A stretch of DNA of 64,000 bases from CAVVYW01 sp963752605 (GTDB lineage: Bacteria > Actinomycetota > Thermoleophilia > Solirubrobacterales > 70-9), in NCBI GenBank assembly GCA_963752605.1, contig CAVVYW010000005.1, positions 1,302,001 through 1,366,000 on the forward strand. Direction: 5' to 3'. Every line of letters starts with the position of its first letter. Position 1 is the first letter of the stretch. Under the pieces are notes generated by a model. That model ran no database searches, had not been told where the DNA came from, and was given only the letters and a program-made list of their open reading frames with translations. The position numbers were made by a program, and so were the translations under genes. Positions 53,053 through 60,999 of the stretch are shown piece after piece.

Positions 53053-53382
53053 TCAGTCCTCCTCGGTTGAGTTTTCGAGCCGTTCCACCAGGGCCCAGCC
53101 GACGGCGACCCCGACCAGCATCCCCATCCGCGCCTCTTCCGCGAGCAGGGTCCGAACGGCTGTCAGTCGCTCCTCCTCGTCGGGAGTCGTGGCCGCCTTG
53201 AGCACCTCGGAATCGCGCGACTCGCCGAGCCATCCGCCCGCGTTCAGCGCATCGGCCAGGATCGTCTGGAGTCGCGGCGCCAAACGGGCGACCTGGCTCT
53301 CGGCTTCGCGGAAAGCCTCGGGGTCCGAGAGCGCCTCGACCGCGGCGTCTATCTGCTCGTCGGAATAGGGACCCTCGCGCAC
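53053..53382 (-). CDS. Hypothetical helical protein
   Basis: 109 residues, acidic and helical (YSDEQIDAAVEALSDPEAFR, then RLAPRLQTILADALNAGGWL), with one hydrophobic segment near the end (MGMLVGVAVGWALVERL). The start is GTG. It lies 5 bp before the UPF0173 gene and is in the same run. No family recognised. Confidence 0.66.
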   Translation of the reverse strand: MREGPYSDEQIDAAVEALSDPEAFREAESQVARLAPRLQTILADALNAGGWLGESRDSEVLKAATTPDEEERLTAVRTLLAEEARMGMLVGVAVGWALVERLENSTEED

Positions 53383-53400
53383 GCGCGCAACATACCCACG

Positions 53401-54173
53401 TCAGGCGGGCTGGCGCCGCTCCCACATCTGCATCGCGCCGTAGTCGCGGTATCCGAGCTTCGCGTACACGGGCGTGCCCAGCTTGGTCGCCTGCAGGGTG
53501 GTCGTCTCCAGGCCGCTCTCGCGCGCGTCCTCCAGGCCGCGGGCCAGCACCCGCCCGGAGATGCCCCGGCCCCGCGCCTCCGGCAGCGCCGCCACCCAGA
53601 CGACGATGGCGTCCGACTTGTACGCCGCGATGCCGAGCGTGCACACGTCCCCCCCGTCCACTCGCCCGAAGTAGATGCGCAGCCCCGGAGCCGGCGAGTT
53701 CCGGATCACATCGAAGTCCCCCTCCGGGTAGCCGTAGGCCACCTCGTTGATTCGCGCCATCGCCCCATAGTCGTCGCGCTCGACGATCTCGAGCTCGGGG
53801 GCCGGGTCCGGCGCCGGAGCTCGTCCAGCGCCATCGCCATGTCGCGGGGCTCGGCATCGAGCACGTGGCCCGCTCGCTCGAGCTGCTTCGCGACCCCCCG
53901 CTGGCCCTCCGGAACCCAGACCGTCCACGCCTTGACCCCCGCCTCCTCGTATTCCCGCGCGACGGCATCGAGCTGGGTATAGATCCCCGGGGCGTGGCGG
54001 TAGAAGACCGAGTTGAAGATCGACCGCTCGGGCGCCGCGGGCATGATCGACGCGAACACCCCCTCCTTCTTCCAGATCCTGCCGCCCGAGGCCTCTGCGA
54101 GCGGGCGGTAGCAGGGAGGCTGACCGGAGCGAATCAACTCCCTCCAGCCGGCGTCGTCGGTTGGAACGCTCAC
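53401..54173 (-). CDS. GNAT-family acetyltransferase, one frameshift
   Basis: About 257 residues. The C-terminal GNAT domain is clear: VDGGDVCTLGIAAYKSDAIV, then VAALPEARGRGISGRVLARG (acetyl-CoA pyrophosphate loop, R-G-x-G-x-x-G/S). The N-terminal half (RSIFNSVFYRHAPGIYTQLD) is a second, degenerate GNAT-like domain, as in double-domain members. The frameshift near 53815 joins the halves. CoA-dependent N-acetylation; substrate unknown. ATG at 54173, 4 bp after the methyltransferase stop. Confidence 0.8.
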
Positions 54174-54177
54174 CCGC

Positions 54178-54834
54178 CTACCTCTTCCGCACCAGAGAGA
54201 TCCCGTCGGCGACCCCGAGCATCGCCACCTCCACGCGGTCGTCCACGGCCAGGCGGTCGTTCAGCTCGCTCATCACCTGGGACGACTCGTCGTCGGGGTC
54301 CGGATCAAGCACGCGGCCGTCGAGCAGGACGTTGTCGAGCATGATCAGCCCTCCGGGGCGCAGGAGGCGCAGCGCCTGCTCGTAGTAGTCGGGGTAGCCG
54401 GGCTTGTCGGCGTCGATGAAGCAGAAGTCGAACCCGCCATCGTCGGTCAGCGCCTTCAGGCCATCGCTCGCGGGGCCGACGCGAATGTCGGCCTTCTCCA
54501 GCAGCCCCGCCTCCTCGAGGTGCGCTCGGGCCCGCTCGGCGTAGTCCTCGTCGATCTCGAAGCAGATCAGCTCCCCATCCTCGGGCAGGCCACGCGCGAT
54601 CGAGACCGCGCCGTAGCCCAGGAAGGTGCCCACCTCGATCGCGCGCCTCGCCTCGATCGCCTTGACCAGGACCGTGATGAAGGCGGCCTGGTCGCCCGCG
54701 ATCTGCATCAGCGGCGCGGGGGTGTCCTCGGCCGCCGCCTCGACCTTGCGCACGAGGGGCTCCCGATAGGAGCTGTGATCCACCAGGTAGCGGTGAAGCT
54801 CCGGCGTCAGCGCCGTGAACTTGTCGACGGTCAA
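54178..54834 (-). CDS. O-methyltransferase (class I, SAM-dependent)
   Basis: 218 residues, matching the caffeoyl-CoA/catechol O-methyltransferase family. SAM motif I is IEVGTFLGYGAVSIARGLP; the acidic loop ICFEIDEDYAERARAHL follows, and the metal-binding FCFIDADKPGYPDYYEQAL and LLRPGGLIMLDNVLLDGRV are present. Catalyses divalent-metal-dependent methylation of vicinal hydroxyls; the natural substrate is unknown. It lies 10 bp after the rhomboid-like gene. Confidence 0.92.
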   Translation of the reverse strand: MTVDKFTALTPELHRYLVDHSSYREPLVRKVEAAAEDTPAPLMQIAGDQAAFITVLVKAIEARRAIEVGTFLGYGAVSIARGLPEDGELICFEIDEDYAERARAHLEEAGLLEKADIRVGPASDGLKALTDDGGFDFCFIDADKPGYPDYYEQALRLLRPGGLIMLDNVLLDGRVLDPDPDDESSQVMSELNDRLAVDDRVEVAMLGVADGISLVRKR

Positions 54835-54844
54835 CGCGGGATCG

Positions 54845-55651
54845 TCAGCCGGGCCTCTTCTCGCGCCTGGCCAGCACCGCGACCAGGCCGCAGGCGGCGC
54901 CGACCAGGGCGCCCGAAAGGCCGACGAAGACGTTTGCGAAGTCCTCCACCAGCGGCAGCATGATCAGCAACGCCGCGGCGACCGCGGCGCCGATCACCTC
55001 GACGTCCTGCTCGGGATCGGCGCGCAGCTCGTAGACCTTCAGCACCGCCCAGGTCGTCAGCAGGCCCAGCGCGATGCCGTTGCCGCCAGCGGCGAGCAGG
55101 GGAGTGCCCTCGTCCCCGAGCGCATCCTCGATGCCGACCGCCGCCAGCATTCCGAGGGAGCCGCAGGCGATGATCAGGATCAGGGTCGGGACTGTCCCGA
55201 GGCGCGCCTCCACGGCCGAACCGAAGATCACGATGCCCAGCGAGCACGCGAACAGGTAGGTGACGTCGGGGTATGCGAAGGGCGCCGCGAGGTAGCGCCA
55301 CGCCTCCACATCGGTGGTTCCGATGATCGCGCCGAGGTCGGTGATCGGCAGGGAGCCTGCTCGCTGCGCCAGCACGCCAACGATGCCGACGGCTACGGCG
55401 GCCATCACCGCGTAGGGGCGCTCGCCCTCCCCGACGATCGCGCGGTAGCCCTCCATCCGCTCCCGGCGCTCCGCGCGCTCGCGCCGGCGGCGCTGCCGCC
55501 TCGACTCGCGCGGCGCCAGCTCGTCGCCCTGGCGCTCGAGCTTCGGCGCGCGCTTTCGTAGCCGGGTGCCGCAGTAAGGGCACTCGGTGACGTAGGCGCT
55601 GACCTCCTCGCCGCAGTTGGAGCAAACGACGCCGAACTCGACCTGGCTCAC
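54845..55651 (-). CDS. Zinc-ribbon rhomboid-like membrane protein lacking catalytic residues
   Basis: About 268 residues. A zinc ribbon (CSNCGEEVSAY, then CPYCGTRL) and a basic linker (RRQRRRRERAERRER) precede six hydrophobic helices in rhomboid arrangement. YLFACSLGIVIFGSAVEARL stands where the L1/TM2 motif lies. The catalytic GxSG is replaced by AAGGNGIALG, and the His of the last helix by Phe/Val in NVFVGLSGALVG, so it should be an inactive rhomboid. GTG at 55651 overlaps the HxlR stop (GTGA), so the two are coupled. Confidence 0.68.
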   Translation of the reverse strand: MSQVEFGVVCSNCGEEVSAYVTECPYCGTRLRKRAPKLERQGDELAPRESRRQRRRRERAERRERMEGYRAIVGEGERPYAVMAAVAVGIVGVLAQRAGSLPITDLGAIIGTTDVEAWRYLAAPFAYPDVTYLFACSLGIVIFGSAVEARLGTVPTLILIIACGSLGMLAAVGIEDALGDEGTPLLAAGGNGIALGLLTTWAVLKVYELRADPEQDVEVIGAAVAAALLIMLPLVEDFANVFVGLSGALVGAACGLVAVLARREKRPG

Positions 55652-55941
55652 GCCTGCGAGGATACCCCGGCGCGCTCCGCCCACCGGTTGACCTCGTAGA
55701 GGATCCGCGCCAGCTCGCGGCCGTTGCCGCTCAGCCGGTAGCGCCGGGCGTCGTCCTTCTCCACAACGCCGAGCGCTTCCAGCTCACGGAGCCGGGTTGT
55801 CAGCATCGAGGGGCTCATCCCGGTCCGCTCCCGCAGCTCCGAGAAGGACACGGTGTCCCGCCGCAGCTCCCAGATCAGGCGCAGGCTCCAGCGCCTGCCG
55901 AGCTGGTCGAGCACCATCGCCATCGGCCGGTCCACGCTCAT
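55648..55941 (-). CDS. HxlR-family transcriptional regulator
   Basis: 97 residues of the winged-helix HxlR type: LDQLGRRWSLRLIWELRRD, then FSELRERTGMSPSMLTTRL and ELEALGVVEKDDARRYRLS. It heads the run of six minus-strand genes ending at 52334 and overlaps the second by 4 bp. HxlR proteins often respond to electrophiles or quinones. The gap upstream holds a candidate operator at 55956-55980. Confidence 0.86.
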   Translation of the reverse strand: MSVDRPMAMVLDQLGRRWSLRLIWELRRDTVSFSELRERTGMSPSMLTTRLRELEALGVVEKDDARRYRLSGNGRELARILYEVNRWAERAGVSSQA

Positions 55942-55955
55942 TGGTTCGATTTTCG

Positions 55956-55980
55956 TACTTCATGCGCGAAAAAGCAAGTA
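55956..55980. promoter_or_regulatory. Candidate HxlR operator
   Basis: TACTT (55956-55960) and AAGTA (55976-55980) form an inverted pair 15 bp apart, overlapped by TTTTCG and CGAAAA. It lies 15 bp upstream of the HxlR ATG in an unusually A/T-rich 94-bp gap. HxlR sites often have GTAC/TACTT-type arms; binding is inferred. Confidence 0.4.
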
Positions 55981-56035
55981 AATCCCTACGAAATATGTAC
56001 TCGGGCTGCGTGAGACGGTTCGTGGCGGAACCTGC

Positions 56036-57148
56036 TCAGGGGGCGCTGGCGTCGATGATCTCGCGCATCATCCCGTCCACGCTGCCGTGGTCGGCGAGCC
56101 AGTCGATCTGCTTGCGGGCGCCGGTGCCGTTCTCGCAGATGTCGTTCAGGCTCGCCAGCTCCTCCTCACACCCCAGCTCGCGGGCCGGCGCGCGAAGCTC
56201 CTCGATCACGCCGCGGGCCATCTGGGAGCCCTCCACCTCGACCCCGCGGTCGAAATCGATCAGCTTGCCCTCGATCCCGACCAGGGCGGCCCGGACCTTG
56301 TTGTCGTCGATCAGCTCCCAGGGATGCTCCATGCTCGGCACGCCGTCGTCGTAGCGGCCGGCGAGCGTGTGGACCAGGGACTGGACGAGCGCGGCGAAGC
56401 CGATCGTGTGCTCGACCCGCGTCTGCTGGTCGAACACCCTCGTCTCGACCGTTCCGAGGTTCGGGTGCGGCCGGACGTCCCACCACAGATACGTGTAGTC
56501 GGGGATCGCGCCGCCGCGCATCATCAGCTCGACCCGGTGCGAGTAGATCTCCCAATTCCCGTAGTACGGCGGGATGCCAACCCGCGGGAAGCTGCGGAAG
56601 ACCGGGGTGCGCGAGGACATCATCCCGGTCTGCTTGCCGCGCCAAAGCGGCGAGTTCGAGGACATGCCGAGGAGCAGCGGCAGGTACCCGCGGATCCCGT
56701 CGGCGATGTAGACGGCCTTCTCGGCGTCGTCGACCCCGATGTGGATGTGCGTGCCGAAGATCAGCTCCTGCTCCGCGATCCAGCCGAGCTCCGCGGCGAG
56801 CTCCTTGTAGCGCGGCCGGTCCACGATCTCCTGGTCCTCGTAGCGGGCGTTCGGGTGGGTGCCGGCGGCCCCGATCGCAAGCCCCTTCTCCGCCGCGATC
56901 TCGCGCACCAGGCGCCGCAGCTCCCGCAACTGGGTGTCCGCCTCGGCGACGCTCTCGCAGGGCAGCGTCGCCACCTCGAGGACCGACTGCATGAGCTCGG
57001 GCTTGACGTAGCCCCGGGTGTCCTCGGGCACGGCGGCGAGAATGTCCTCGATCGACTGCGACAGCTCGAGCGTCTCGGCGTCGCAGATCATCAGCTCCTC
57101 CTCGATACCGACCGTGAAGGCGGGTCCATTGAAGGCGTGGCTCAGCAC
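56036..57148 (-). CDS. Carboxylate-amine ligase of the YbdK/GCS2 family
   Basis: About 370 residues of the glutamate-cysteine-ligase 2 fold. FTVGIEEELMICD at the start supplies Mg-ATP ligands; GTHPNARYEDQEI, FGTHIHIGVDD and YYGNWEIYSHRVELM follow, and the end (HPNLGTVETRVFD) fits. The family ligates glutamate to cysteine or related amines with ATP; some actinobacterial members make ergothioneine or mycothiol precursors. I chose GTG at 57148, giving the family's usual length. Divergent from the aldolase gene. Confidence 0.85.
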   Translation of the reverse strand: MLSHAFNGPAFTVGIEEELMICDAETLELSQSIEDILAAVPEDTRGYVKPELMQSVLEVATLPCESVAEADTQLRELRRLVREIAAEKGLAIGAAGTHPNARYEDQEIVDRPRYKELAAELGWIAEQELIFGTHIHIGVDDAEKAVYIADGIRGYLPLLLGMSSNSPLWRGKQTGMMSSRTPVFRSFPRVGIPPYYGNWEIYSHRVELMMRGGAIPDYTYLWWDVRPHPNLGTVETRVFDQQTRVEHTIGFAALVQSLVHTLAGRYDDGVPSMEHPWELIDDNKVRAALVGIEGKLIDFDRGVEVEGSQMARGVIEELRAPARELGCEEELASLNDICENGTGARKQIDWLADHGSVDGMMREIIDASAP

Positions 57149-57268
57149 GGGCCGGGACCATGACAGCCACGCCCGCCTGAATGGGGCACCTCCGTGCGAG
57201 CACGCATGCATCCACGCCAGGGGATCGGGCATACTGGCCCTAGGTCCAACCAGGAGGTAATCGAACCG

Positions 57269-58189
57269 ATGGAACTCAAGTCGATCACCGAGCAGAAGTC
57301 ACTGCTTGCAGTGCTCAGCCCCGGCAAGCGTGCGCGCCTTCGCCGGCTGCTCTTCGAGTTCGGTCCCGGTCACGGGACCCTGATGCTGCTGCCGATCGAC
57401 CAGGGGATCGAGCACGGCCCCCGCGACTTCTTCCCCAACCCCGCCTCCAAGGACCCCGAGTACCAGTTCAGTCTGGCCGCCGAGGCCGGCTACTCGGCGA
57501 TCGCCTGCCAGATCGGGCTCGCCGAGAAGTACTACCCCGACTACGCGGGACAGGTGCCGCTGATCCTCAAGGTCAACGGCAAGACGGACATCCCGCCATC
57601 GGACGAGGCGCTGTCCACCACCAACGCCTCGGTCGAGGACGCCGTGCGCCTGGGCGCCGACGCCGTCGGCTACACCATGTACCTGGGCTCACCGCTCCAG
57701 GGCGAGGACCTGCACCAGCTCAAGGGCGTGCGGGAGGACTGCGACCGCTTCGGGATGCCGCTGGTGATCTGGGCCTACCCGCGCGGGCGCGACATCGAGG
57801 AAAAGGGCGGGCGCGACTCCTTCTACGCGATCGACTACGCGGCGCGGATGGCGATGGAGATGGGCGCCGACGTGGTCAAGCTCAACATGCCGAAGCTGAA
57901 CCCCGACAAGGACAAGGACTCACCGGCTCCCTACAACGAGATGGAGGTGAGCCAGCAGGAGGCGATCCGCCAGTGCGTCGAGTCCGCGGGCCGCTCGCTG
58001 GTGGTCCTCTCGGGAGGATCGAAGGCCGACGACGAGATCGTCCTCGACCACACGCGGATGATCATGGAGGCCGGCGGCTCGGGCGTGATCTTCGGGCGCA
58101 ACGTCTGGCAGCGCGAGAAGAGCGAGGCACTCGAGATCATCGGGCAGATCAAGGAGACGCTGCTCAACAGCGTCCGCCGCATTCCGTAG
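57269..58189 (+). CDS. Class I fructose-bisphosphate aldolase (DhnA/FbaB type)
   Basis: 306 residues of the archaeal-type class I aldolase. LMLLPIDQGIEHGPRDFF near the N-terminus, WAYPRGRDIEEKGG in the middle, and the Schiff-base lysine in ADVVKLNMPK. The phosphate loop is SGGSKADDEIVL then GVIFGRNVWQ. ATG at 57269 with AGGAGG 12-17 bases upstream. Cleaves fructose 1,6-bisphosphate to DHAP and GAP, in glycolysis or gluconeogenesis. Followed by a terminator-like hairpin at 58209. Confidence 0.94.
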   Translation: MELKSITEQKSLLAVLSPGKRARLRRLLFEFGPGHGTLMLLPIDQGIEHGPRDFFPNPASKDPEYQFSLAAEAGYSAIACQIGLAEKYYPDYAGQVPLILKVNGKTDIPPSDEALSTTNASVEDAVRLGADAVGYTMYLGSPLQGEDLHQLKGVREDCDRFGMPLVIWAYPRGRDIEEKGGRDSFYAIDYAARMAMEMGADVVKLNMPKLNPDKDKDSPAPYNEMEVSQQEAIRQCVESAGRSLVVLSGGSKADDEIVLDHTRMIMEAGGSGVIFGRNVWQREKSEALEIIGQIKETLLNSVRRIP

Positions 58190-58208
58190 CCGCCCCTCCG
58201 ACACCGGC

Positions 58209-58227
58209 GGCCCGGCGGCGCCGGGCC
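58209..58227 (+). terminator. Hairpin downstream of the aldolase gene
   Basis: GGCCCGGC (58209-58216) and GCCGGGCC (58220-58227) are perfect arms around a 3-base loop, 19 bp after the stop. There is no T-run. Confidence 0.55.
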
Positions 58228-58228
58228 T

Positions 58229-58287
58229 CTCGCGGGAGCCACTCTCGTCGCGAACCCTCTCGCAGCGGCCACTCTCGTCACGAGCGC
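58229..58287. repeat. CTCTCG-type tandem repeat before palindromic repeat C
   Basis: The block GCCACTCTCGTCGCGA then ACCCTCTCGCAGCG then GCCACTCTCGTCACGA has a period of about 30 bp, with a CTCTCG every 12-17 bp. It abuts palindromic repeat C, as the tandem repeat at 8412 abuts copy A. A further CCTCTCGCAAGG follows repeat C at 58385. Confidence 0.55.
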
Positions 58288-58289
58288 TT

Positions 58290-58380
58290 TGCGTTTCTGA
58301 ATCTTTGATTCGTGGGGTGCATGATCAATGCACCCACTGGGTCGGCCACCCGCTTGACGCATCACTTATTCCGAAACGCA
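58290..58380. repeat. Modular palindromic intergenic repeat, copy C
   Basis: Outer arms TGCGTTTC (58290-58297) and GAAACGCA (58373-58380) are perfect. Further in, TGAATC and TTGATTCG oppose GCATCACTTATTCC. The centre holds a perfect hairpin GGGTGCAT-GATCA-ATGCACCC (58315-58335). Related to copies at 8321 and 12446 by TTC-GAAT, GATGC and TGCACC elements. It lies in the gap 58190-58517 between the aldolase and the XRE gene. Confidence 0.75.
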
Positions 58381-58517
58381 CAGGCCTCTCGCAAGGAAGG
58401 TGAGTGGGCCGGCACGCGAGAACTGGTGCAGGGGGAGAGTCCTTGGAGCGACCACCTTGTTTGAGAATTGGCCGGCATCGTCTCAACTACCACCCTCTCC
58501 ACAATCGTGGGCGGCTC

Positions 58518-58916
58518 GTGCTGAGTAATCGGAACGAAGATCTGGGCGCCACGGAGAGATGGGAGCTTCTCTATCGAACCGTGTATACGGAGATGGTCGG
58601 GCGGCGCCTGAAACGGCTCCGCGAGTCCCAGCGGCTGAGCCAGTATGAGGCTCGCCATCGCGCCAGGCGACCCAAGGGCGAGCCCTACTCGCAGAGCACC
58701 TTGTCGAGGCTGGAGGCGGGGTACGCGAATGCTCCGCTGTACGTCTACATCCACTTCGCCGAGGGCTACGGCGTGGATCCCGGCCGCCTGCTCGGCCACG
58801 ACAGGGTTGAGGACCGGGTCAGCGAGGCGGAGATGACGCTGATCGGGTTCATGCGGCGGCTGGGCATCCGGCCCGATGAGGCGATTGCCCGACTGGCGCG
58901 CCCCCCTCGAGGATGA
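58518..58916 (+). CDS. XRE-type helix-turn-helix regulator
   Basis: About 132 residues from GTG at 58518. The HTH is at residues 25-75: MVGRRLKRLRESQRLSQYEA then SQSTLSRLEAGYANAPLYVY. The C-terminus (VSEAEMTLIGFMRRLGI) is helical. A longer reading from GTG at 58404 has an Arg-rich leader I think is not translated, although a purine-rich AAGGAAGG precedes it. Its stop overlaps the ATG of the thermonuclease gene (ATGA). Target unknown. Confidence 0.7.
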   Translation: MLSNRNEDLGATERWELLYRTVYTEMVGRRLKRLRESQRLSQYEARHRARRPKGEPYSQSTLSRLEAGYANAPLYVYIHFAEGYGVDPGRLLGHDRVEDRVSEAEMTLIGFMRRLGIRPDEAIARLARPPRG

Positions 58917-59461
58917 CCCGGACGCGGAGGCGCGGAGCCTGGAGAGGGCCGTTGCTCGGGCTGGTGGTCGTGGCCCTGTTCCTCTCACGCTGCGGCGAGG
59001 AGGAGACCGGTGAGCCGGGGCTGGCCGATCGCGCCGGCGTGCTGCGTGCCCAGGTGATCGACGTCTACGACGGTGACACCATCGAGGTGGAGCTAGCGGA
59101 CGGCAGCCGCGAGGACGTCCGCTACATCGGCATCGACACCCCGGAGACGGCCAAGCCGGACGCCCCCGCCGAGTGCATCGCGGACGAGGCCGAGGCGGTG
59201 AACGAGGCGCTGGTCGGCGAGGATCGCGTGACGCTCCGCTTCGGGCCGGAGCGACGGGACCGTTACGACCGGCTGCTCGCCTATGTCTATGCACCGGCCC
59301 CCGGCGGTGGGACGAGGTTCGTCAACGCGGTACTGGTTCGGCGCGGGCTGGCGCGGCCGCTGACGATCGCCCCGAACGACGCCCGGGCGCCGCTGTTCGA
59401 GCGGCTCGCCGCCAGGGCCGGGGCGGCCGGACGTGGGCTCTGGGGCAACTGCCCGGTCTGA
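58913..59461 (+). CDS. Exported staphylococcal-nuclease-like (thermonuclease) protein
   Basis: 182 residues. A signal/anchor helix (GPLLGLVVVALFLSRCGEEE) may end in a lipid-attached Cys, though the Arg before it is atypical. The SNase domain follows: VIDVYDGDTIEVEL, RYIGIDTPETAKP (catalytic Arg and Glu), and RDRYDRLLAYVY (second catalytic Arg). Ca-dependent cleavage of DNA and RNA outside or at the membrane is expected. ATG at 58913 overlaps the stop of the XRE gene. Confidence 0.87.
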   Translation: MTRTRRRGAWRGPLLGLVVVALFLSRCGEEETGEPGLADRAGVLRAQVIDVYDGDTIEVELADGSREDVRYIGIDTPETAKPDAPAECIADEAEAVNEALVGEDRVTLRFGPERRDRYDRLLAYVYAPAPGGGTRFVNAVLVRRGLARPLTIAPNDARAPLFERLAARAGAAGRGLWGNCPV

Positions 59462-59512
59462 GATTGGCGCTTGCTAGCCTGTCCGCGCCCCCAGGGACCC
59501 GGGGGCGCGCCC

Positions 59513-59761
59513 ATGGCTCAGATGCGAATGCGACAGAGCATGTCCCAGATCGAGCTGGCGTTCGAGCAGGAGATGGCGCTCGAACGCCGCCGCCGGGAGC
59601 AGCTGCGTAAGCGTGCGTCCAACCGCTCGCGCGCCCGTCGCATCTCGCGCAACGAGTCGCGCGGCCGGGCTCGGTTCAGCGTCCTGCTCGTGTGTCTGAC
59701 GATCACCGTGGTGACCGTCGTCTTCGCGATGTTCGAGACGCTGGCCTGGCTGATGGCCTAG
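59513..59761 (+). CDS. Small basic single-helix membrane protein
   Basis: 82 residues from ATG at 59513. A long basic coiled stretch (FEQEMALERRRREQLRKRAS, RSRARRISRNESRGRARF) precedes one hydrophobic helix (SVLLVCLTITVVTVVFAMF). This N-in, C-out layout with a charged cytoplasmic tail is seen in several small actinobacterial proteins of unknown role. Its stop overlaps that of csrA on the other strand within a CCTAGG palindrome. Confidence 0.7.
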   Translation: MAQMRMRQSMSQIELAFEQEMALERRRREQLRKRASNRSRARRISRNESRGRARFSVLLVCLTITVVTVVFAMFETLAWLMA

Positions 59762-59970
59762 GTCGAGACCTCGACCTCGACCTCGACGCGCCCGTCCGAC
59801 GACGCCCGCTCGTCCGCTATCCGCTCGTAGACCTCGTTGCGGAAGATCGGCACCTCGCGAGGCGCCGTGATCCCGAGGCGGACCTTCTCGCCGGCCACGG
59901 AAAGCACCTGGACCTCCACGCCGTCGCCGATCATGATGCTCTGGCCCGGCTTCCTTGTCAGTACGAGCAT
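59758..59970 (-). CDS. csrA: Carbon storage regulator CsrA
   Basis: 70 residues, all recognisable: MLVLTRKPGQSIMIGD at the start (with the RNA-contacting L and R), EVQVLSVAGEKVRLGITAP, and VPIFRNEVYERI (second RNA-binding Arg). The last residues are an acidic tail (DGRVEVEVEVST). ATG at 59970 with GGAGG upstream. It binds GGA motifs in mRNA leaders. There are no flagellar genes next to it, which is the usual setting outside proteobacteria. Confidence 0.95.
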   Translation of the reverse strand: MLVLTRKPGQSIMIGDGVEVQVLSVAGEKVRLGITAPREVPIFRNEVYERIADERASSDGRVEVEVEVST

Positions 59971-60118
59971 CGCGCCTCCAGTCCGTGTTGACGGGTTACC
60001 CCCCAAGCAGGCCCCTCTGAAAAGCTGCCTACTTAGAAGTGAGTAGAGTAGCGGCCGCGGAGGCATGCCACAAGCGGGTAGTGGCTGGGCAGGGCCGATC
60101 ATCTAGAGTCAGGCGGGG

Positions 60119-60634
60119 ATGGCGCGAAAGTCGCTGAGGCCACAGCTGAACCAGATCCGCGCCTGGGTCAGACAGGGGCGCACCGACGCCTGGATCGCTC
60201 ACCAGCTCGAGGTGAACGTCGCTCAGCTGCGCGAGTTCCGCAAGCGTCACGGTCTCGAGGGCGAGGGCGAGGAGCCCGAGGCGGACGTCGACCTCCGCGA
60301 CGAGATCGAGGCCGAGATCGAGGCGGAACTGGCCCAGCCCGACGAGCCCGAGCCAGCCGAGCAGGAGGAGGGCTCGACCGACGACGACGAGGGCGAGGAG
60401 CCCAAGGGCGGGGGGCGCCGCAAGCGCAGGCGCCGGCGCCGTGGGGGCGGACGCGGGCGAAAGCGCAAGGACCTCGAGGCCACCTTCGACCACGGCGAGA
60501 AGGAGGGCTACGGCCTCTGGCTCGACGCGGCGGTGAAGAACGACCCGGTCTACACCGAGCACTGGGCGAAGCAGCGGGCGCTCAAGGTGACGATCGAGCC
60601 CGAGCGCATCGTGCTCGAGCGCGCTGACGACTGA
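60119..60634 (+). CDS. HTH-like protein with acidic and basic low-complexity linker
   Basis: 171 residues from the ATG at 60119. The N-terminal 45 residues look like a resolvase-type HTH (LNQIRAWVRQGRTDAWIAHQ, then LEVNVAQLREFRKRHGLEG). A 45-residue acidic stretch follows (Glu/Asp/Pro), then a basic stretch (GGGRRKRRRRRRGGGRGRKR), then a folded end (GLWLDAAVKNDPVYTEHW). The charge segregation suggests nucleic-acid binding. No family recognised. About 150 bp from csrA, divergent. Confidence 0.66.
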   Translation: MARKSLRPQLNQIRAWVRQGRTDAWIAHQLEVNVAQLREFRKRHGLEGEGEEPEADVDLRDEIEAEIEAELAQPDEPEPAEQEEGSTDDDEGEEPKGGGRRKRRRRRRGGGRGRKRKDLEATFDHGEKEGYGLWLDAAVKNDPVYTEHWAKQRALKVTIEPERIVLERADD

Positions 60635-60635
60635 C

Positions 60636-60974
60636 TTATTCGGTGGGGATCAGCCTGCCGCCGGCGTAATCCGTAGCGCCGCGGAGGTGCAGATAGAAGG
60701 CGCCGTCGGTGATCGCCTGCGGATCGAGCTCGGCGGCCTCCAGCGGCGCCGCCCGCCTGGCCGCCTCGAGGCACCAATCGGTCCCCCGGCCGTACAGGTC
60801 CGCCAGCTCGGCGCCGGTGAAGGTCGCACCGATCCGCCGGCGGAGCTCGTCACGGACGGCATCGACCGCGCGGTTCAGCCGACGCGCCCGCCGGGGGTCC
60901 TCGGAGAGCTCCCGCAGTCTGCGGTAGCCCTCCTCCCATTGGTAGAGGGCGTTGTCCAGGGGGTAGGGCACCCC
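60636..60974 (-). CDS. Conserved helical hypothetical protein
   Basis: About 112 residues from GTG at 60974 (PYPLDNALYQWEEGYRRLRE). Mostly helical, with RRARRLNRAVDAVRDELRRR in the middle and ATFTGAELADLYGRGTDWCL after it. It matches small actinobacterial proteins without assigned function. An ATG at 61010 is an alternative start. Convergent with the gene at 60119; their stops are adjacent. Confidence 0.7.
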   Translation of the reverse strand, partial: GVPYPLDNALYQWEEGYRRLRELSEDPRRARRLNRAVDAVRDELRRRIGATFTGAELADLYGRGTDWCLEAARRAAPLEAAELDPQAITDGAFYLHLRGATDYAGGRLIPTE

Positions 60975-60999
60975 GCATGTGGTAGCAAACGGCGGCCGG

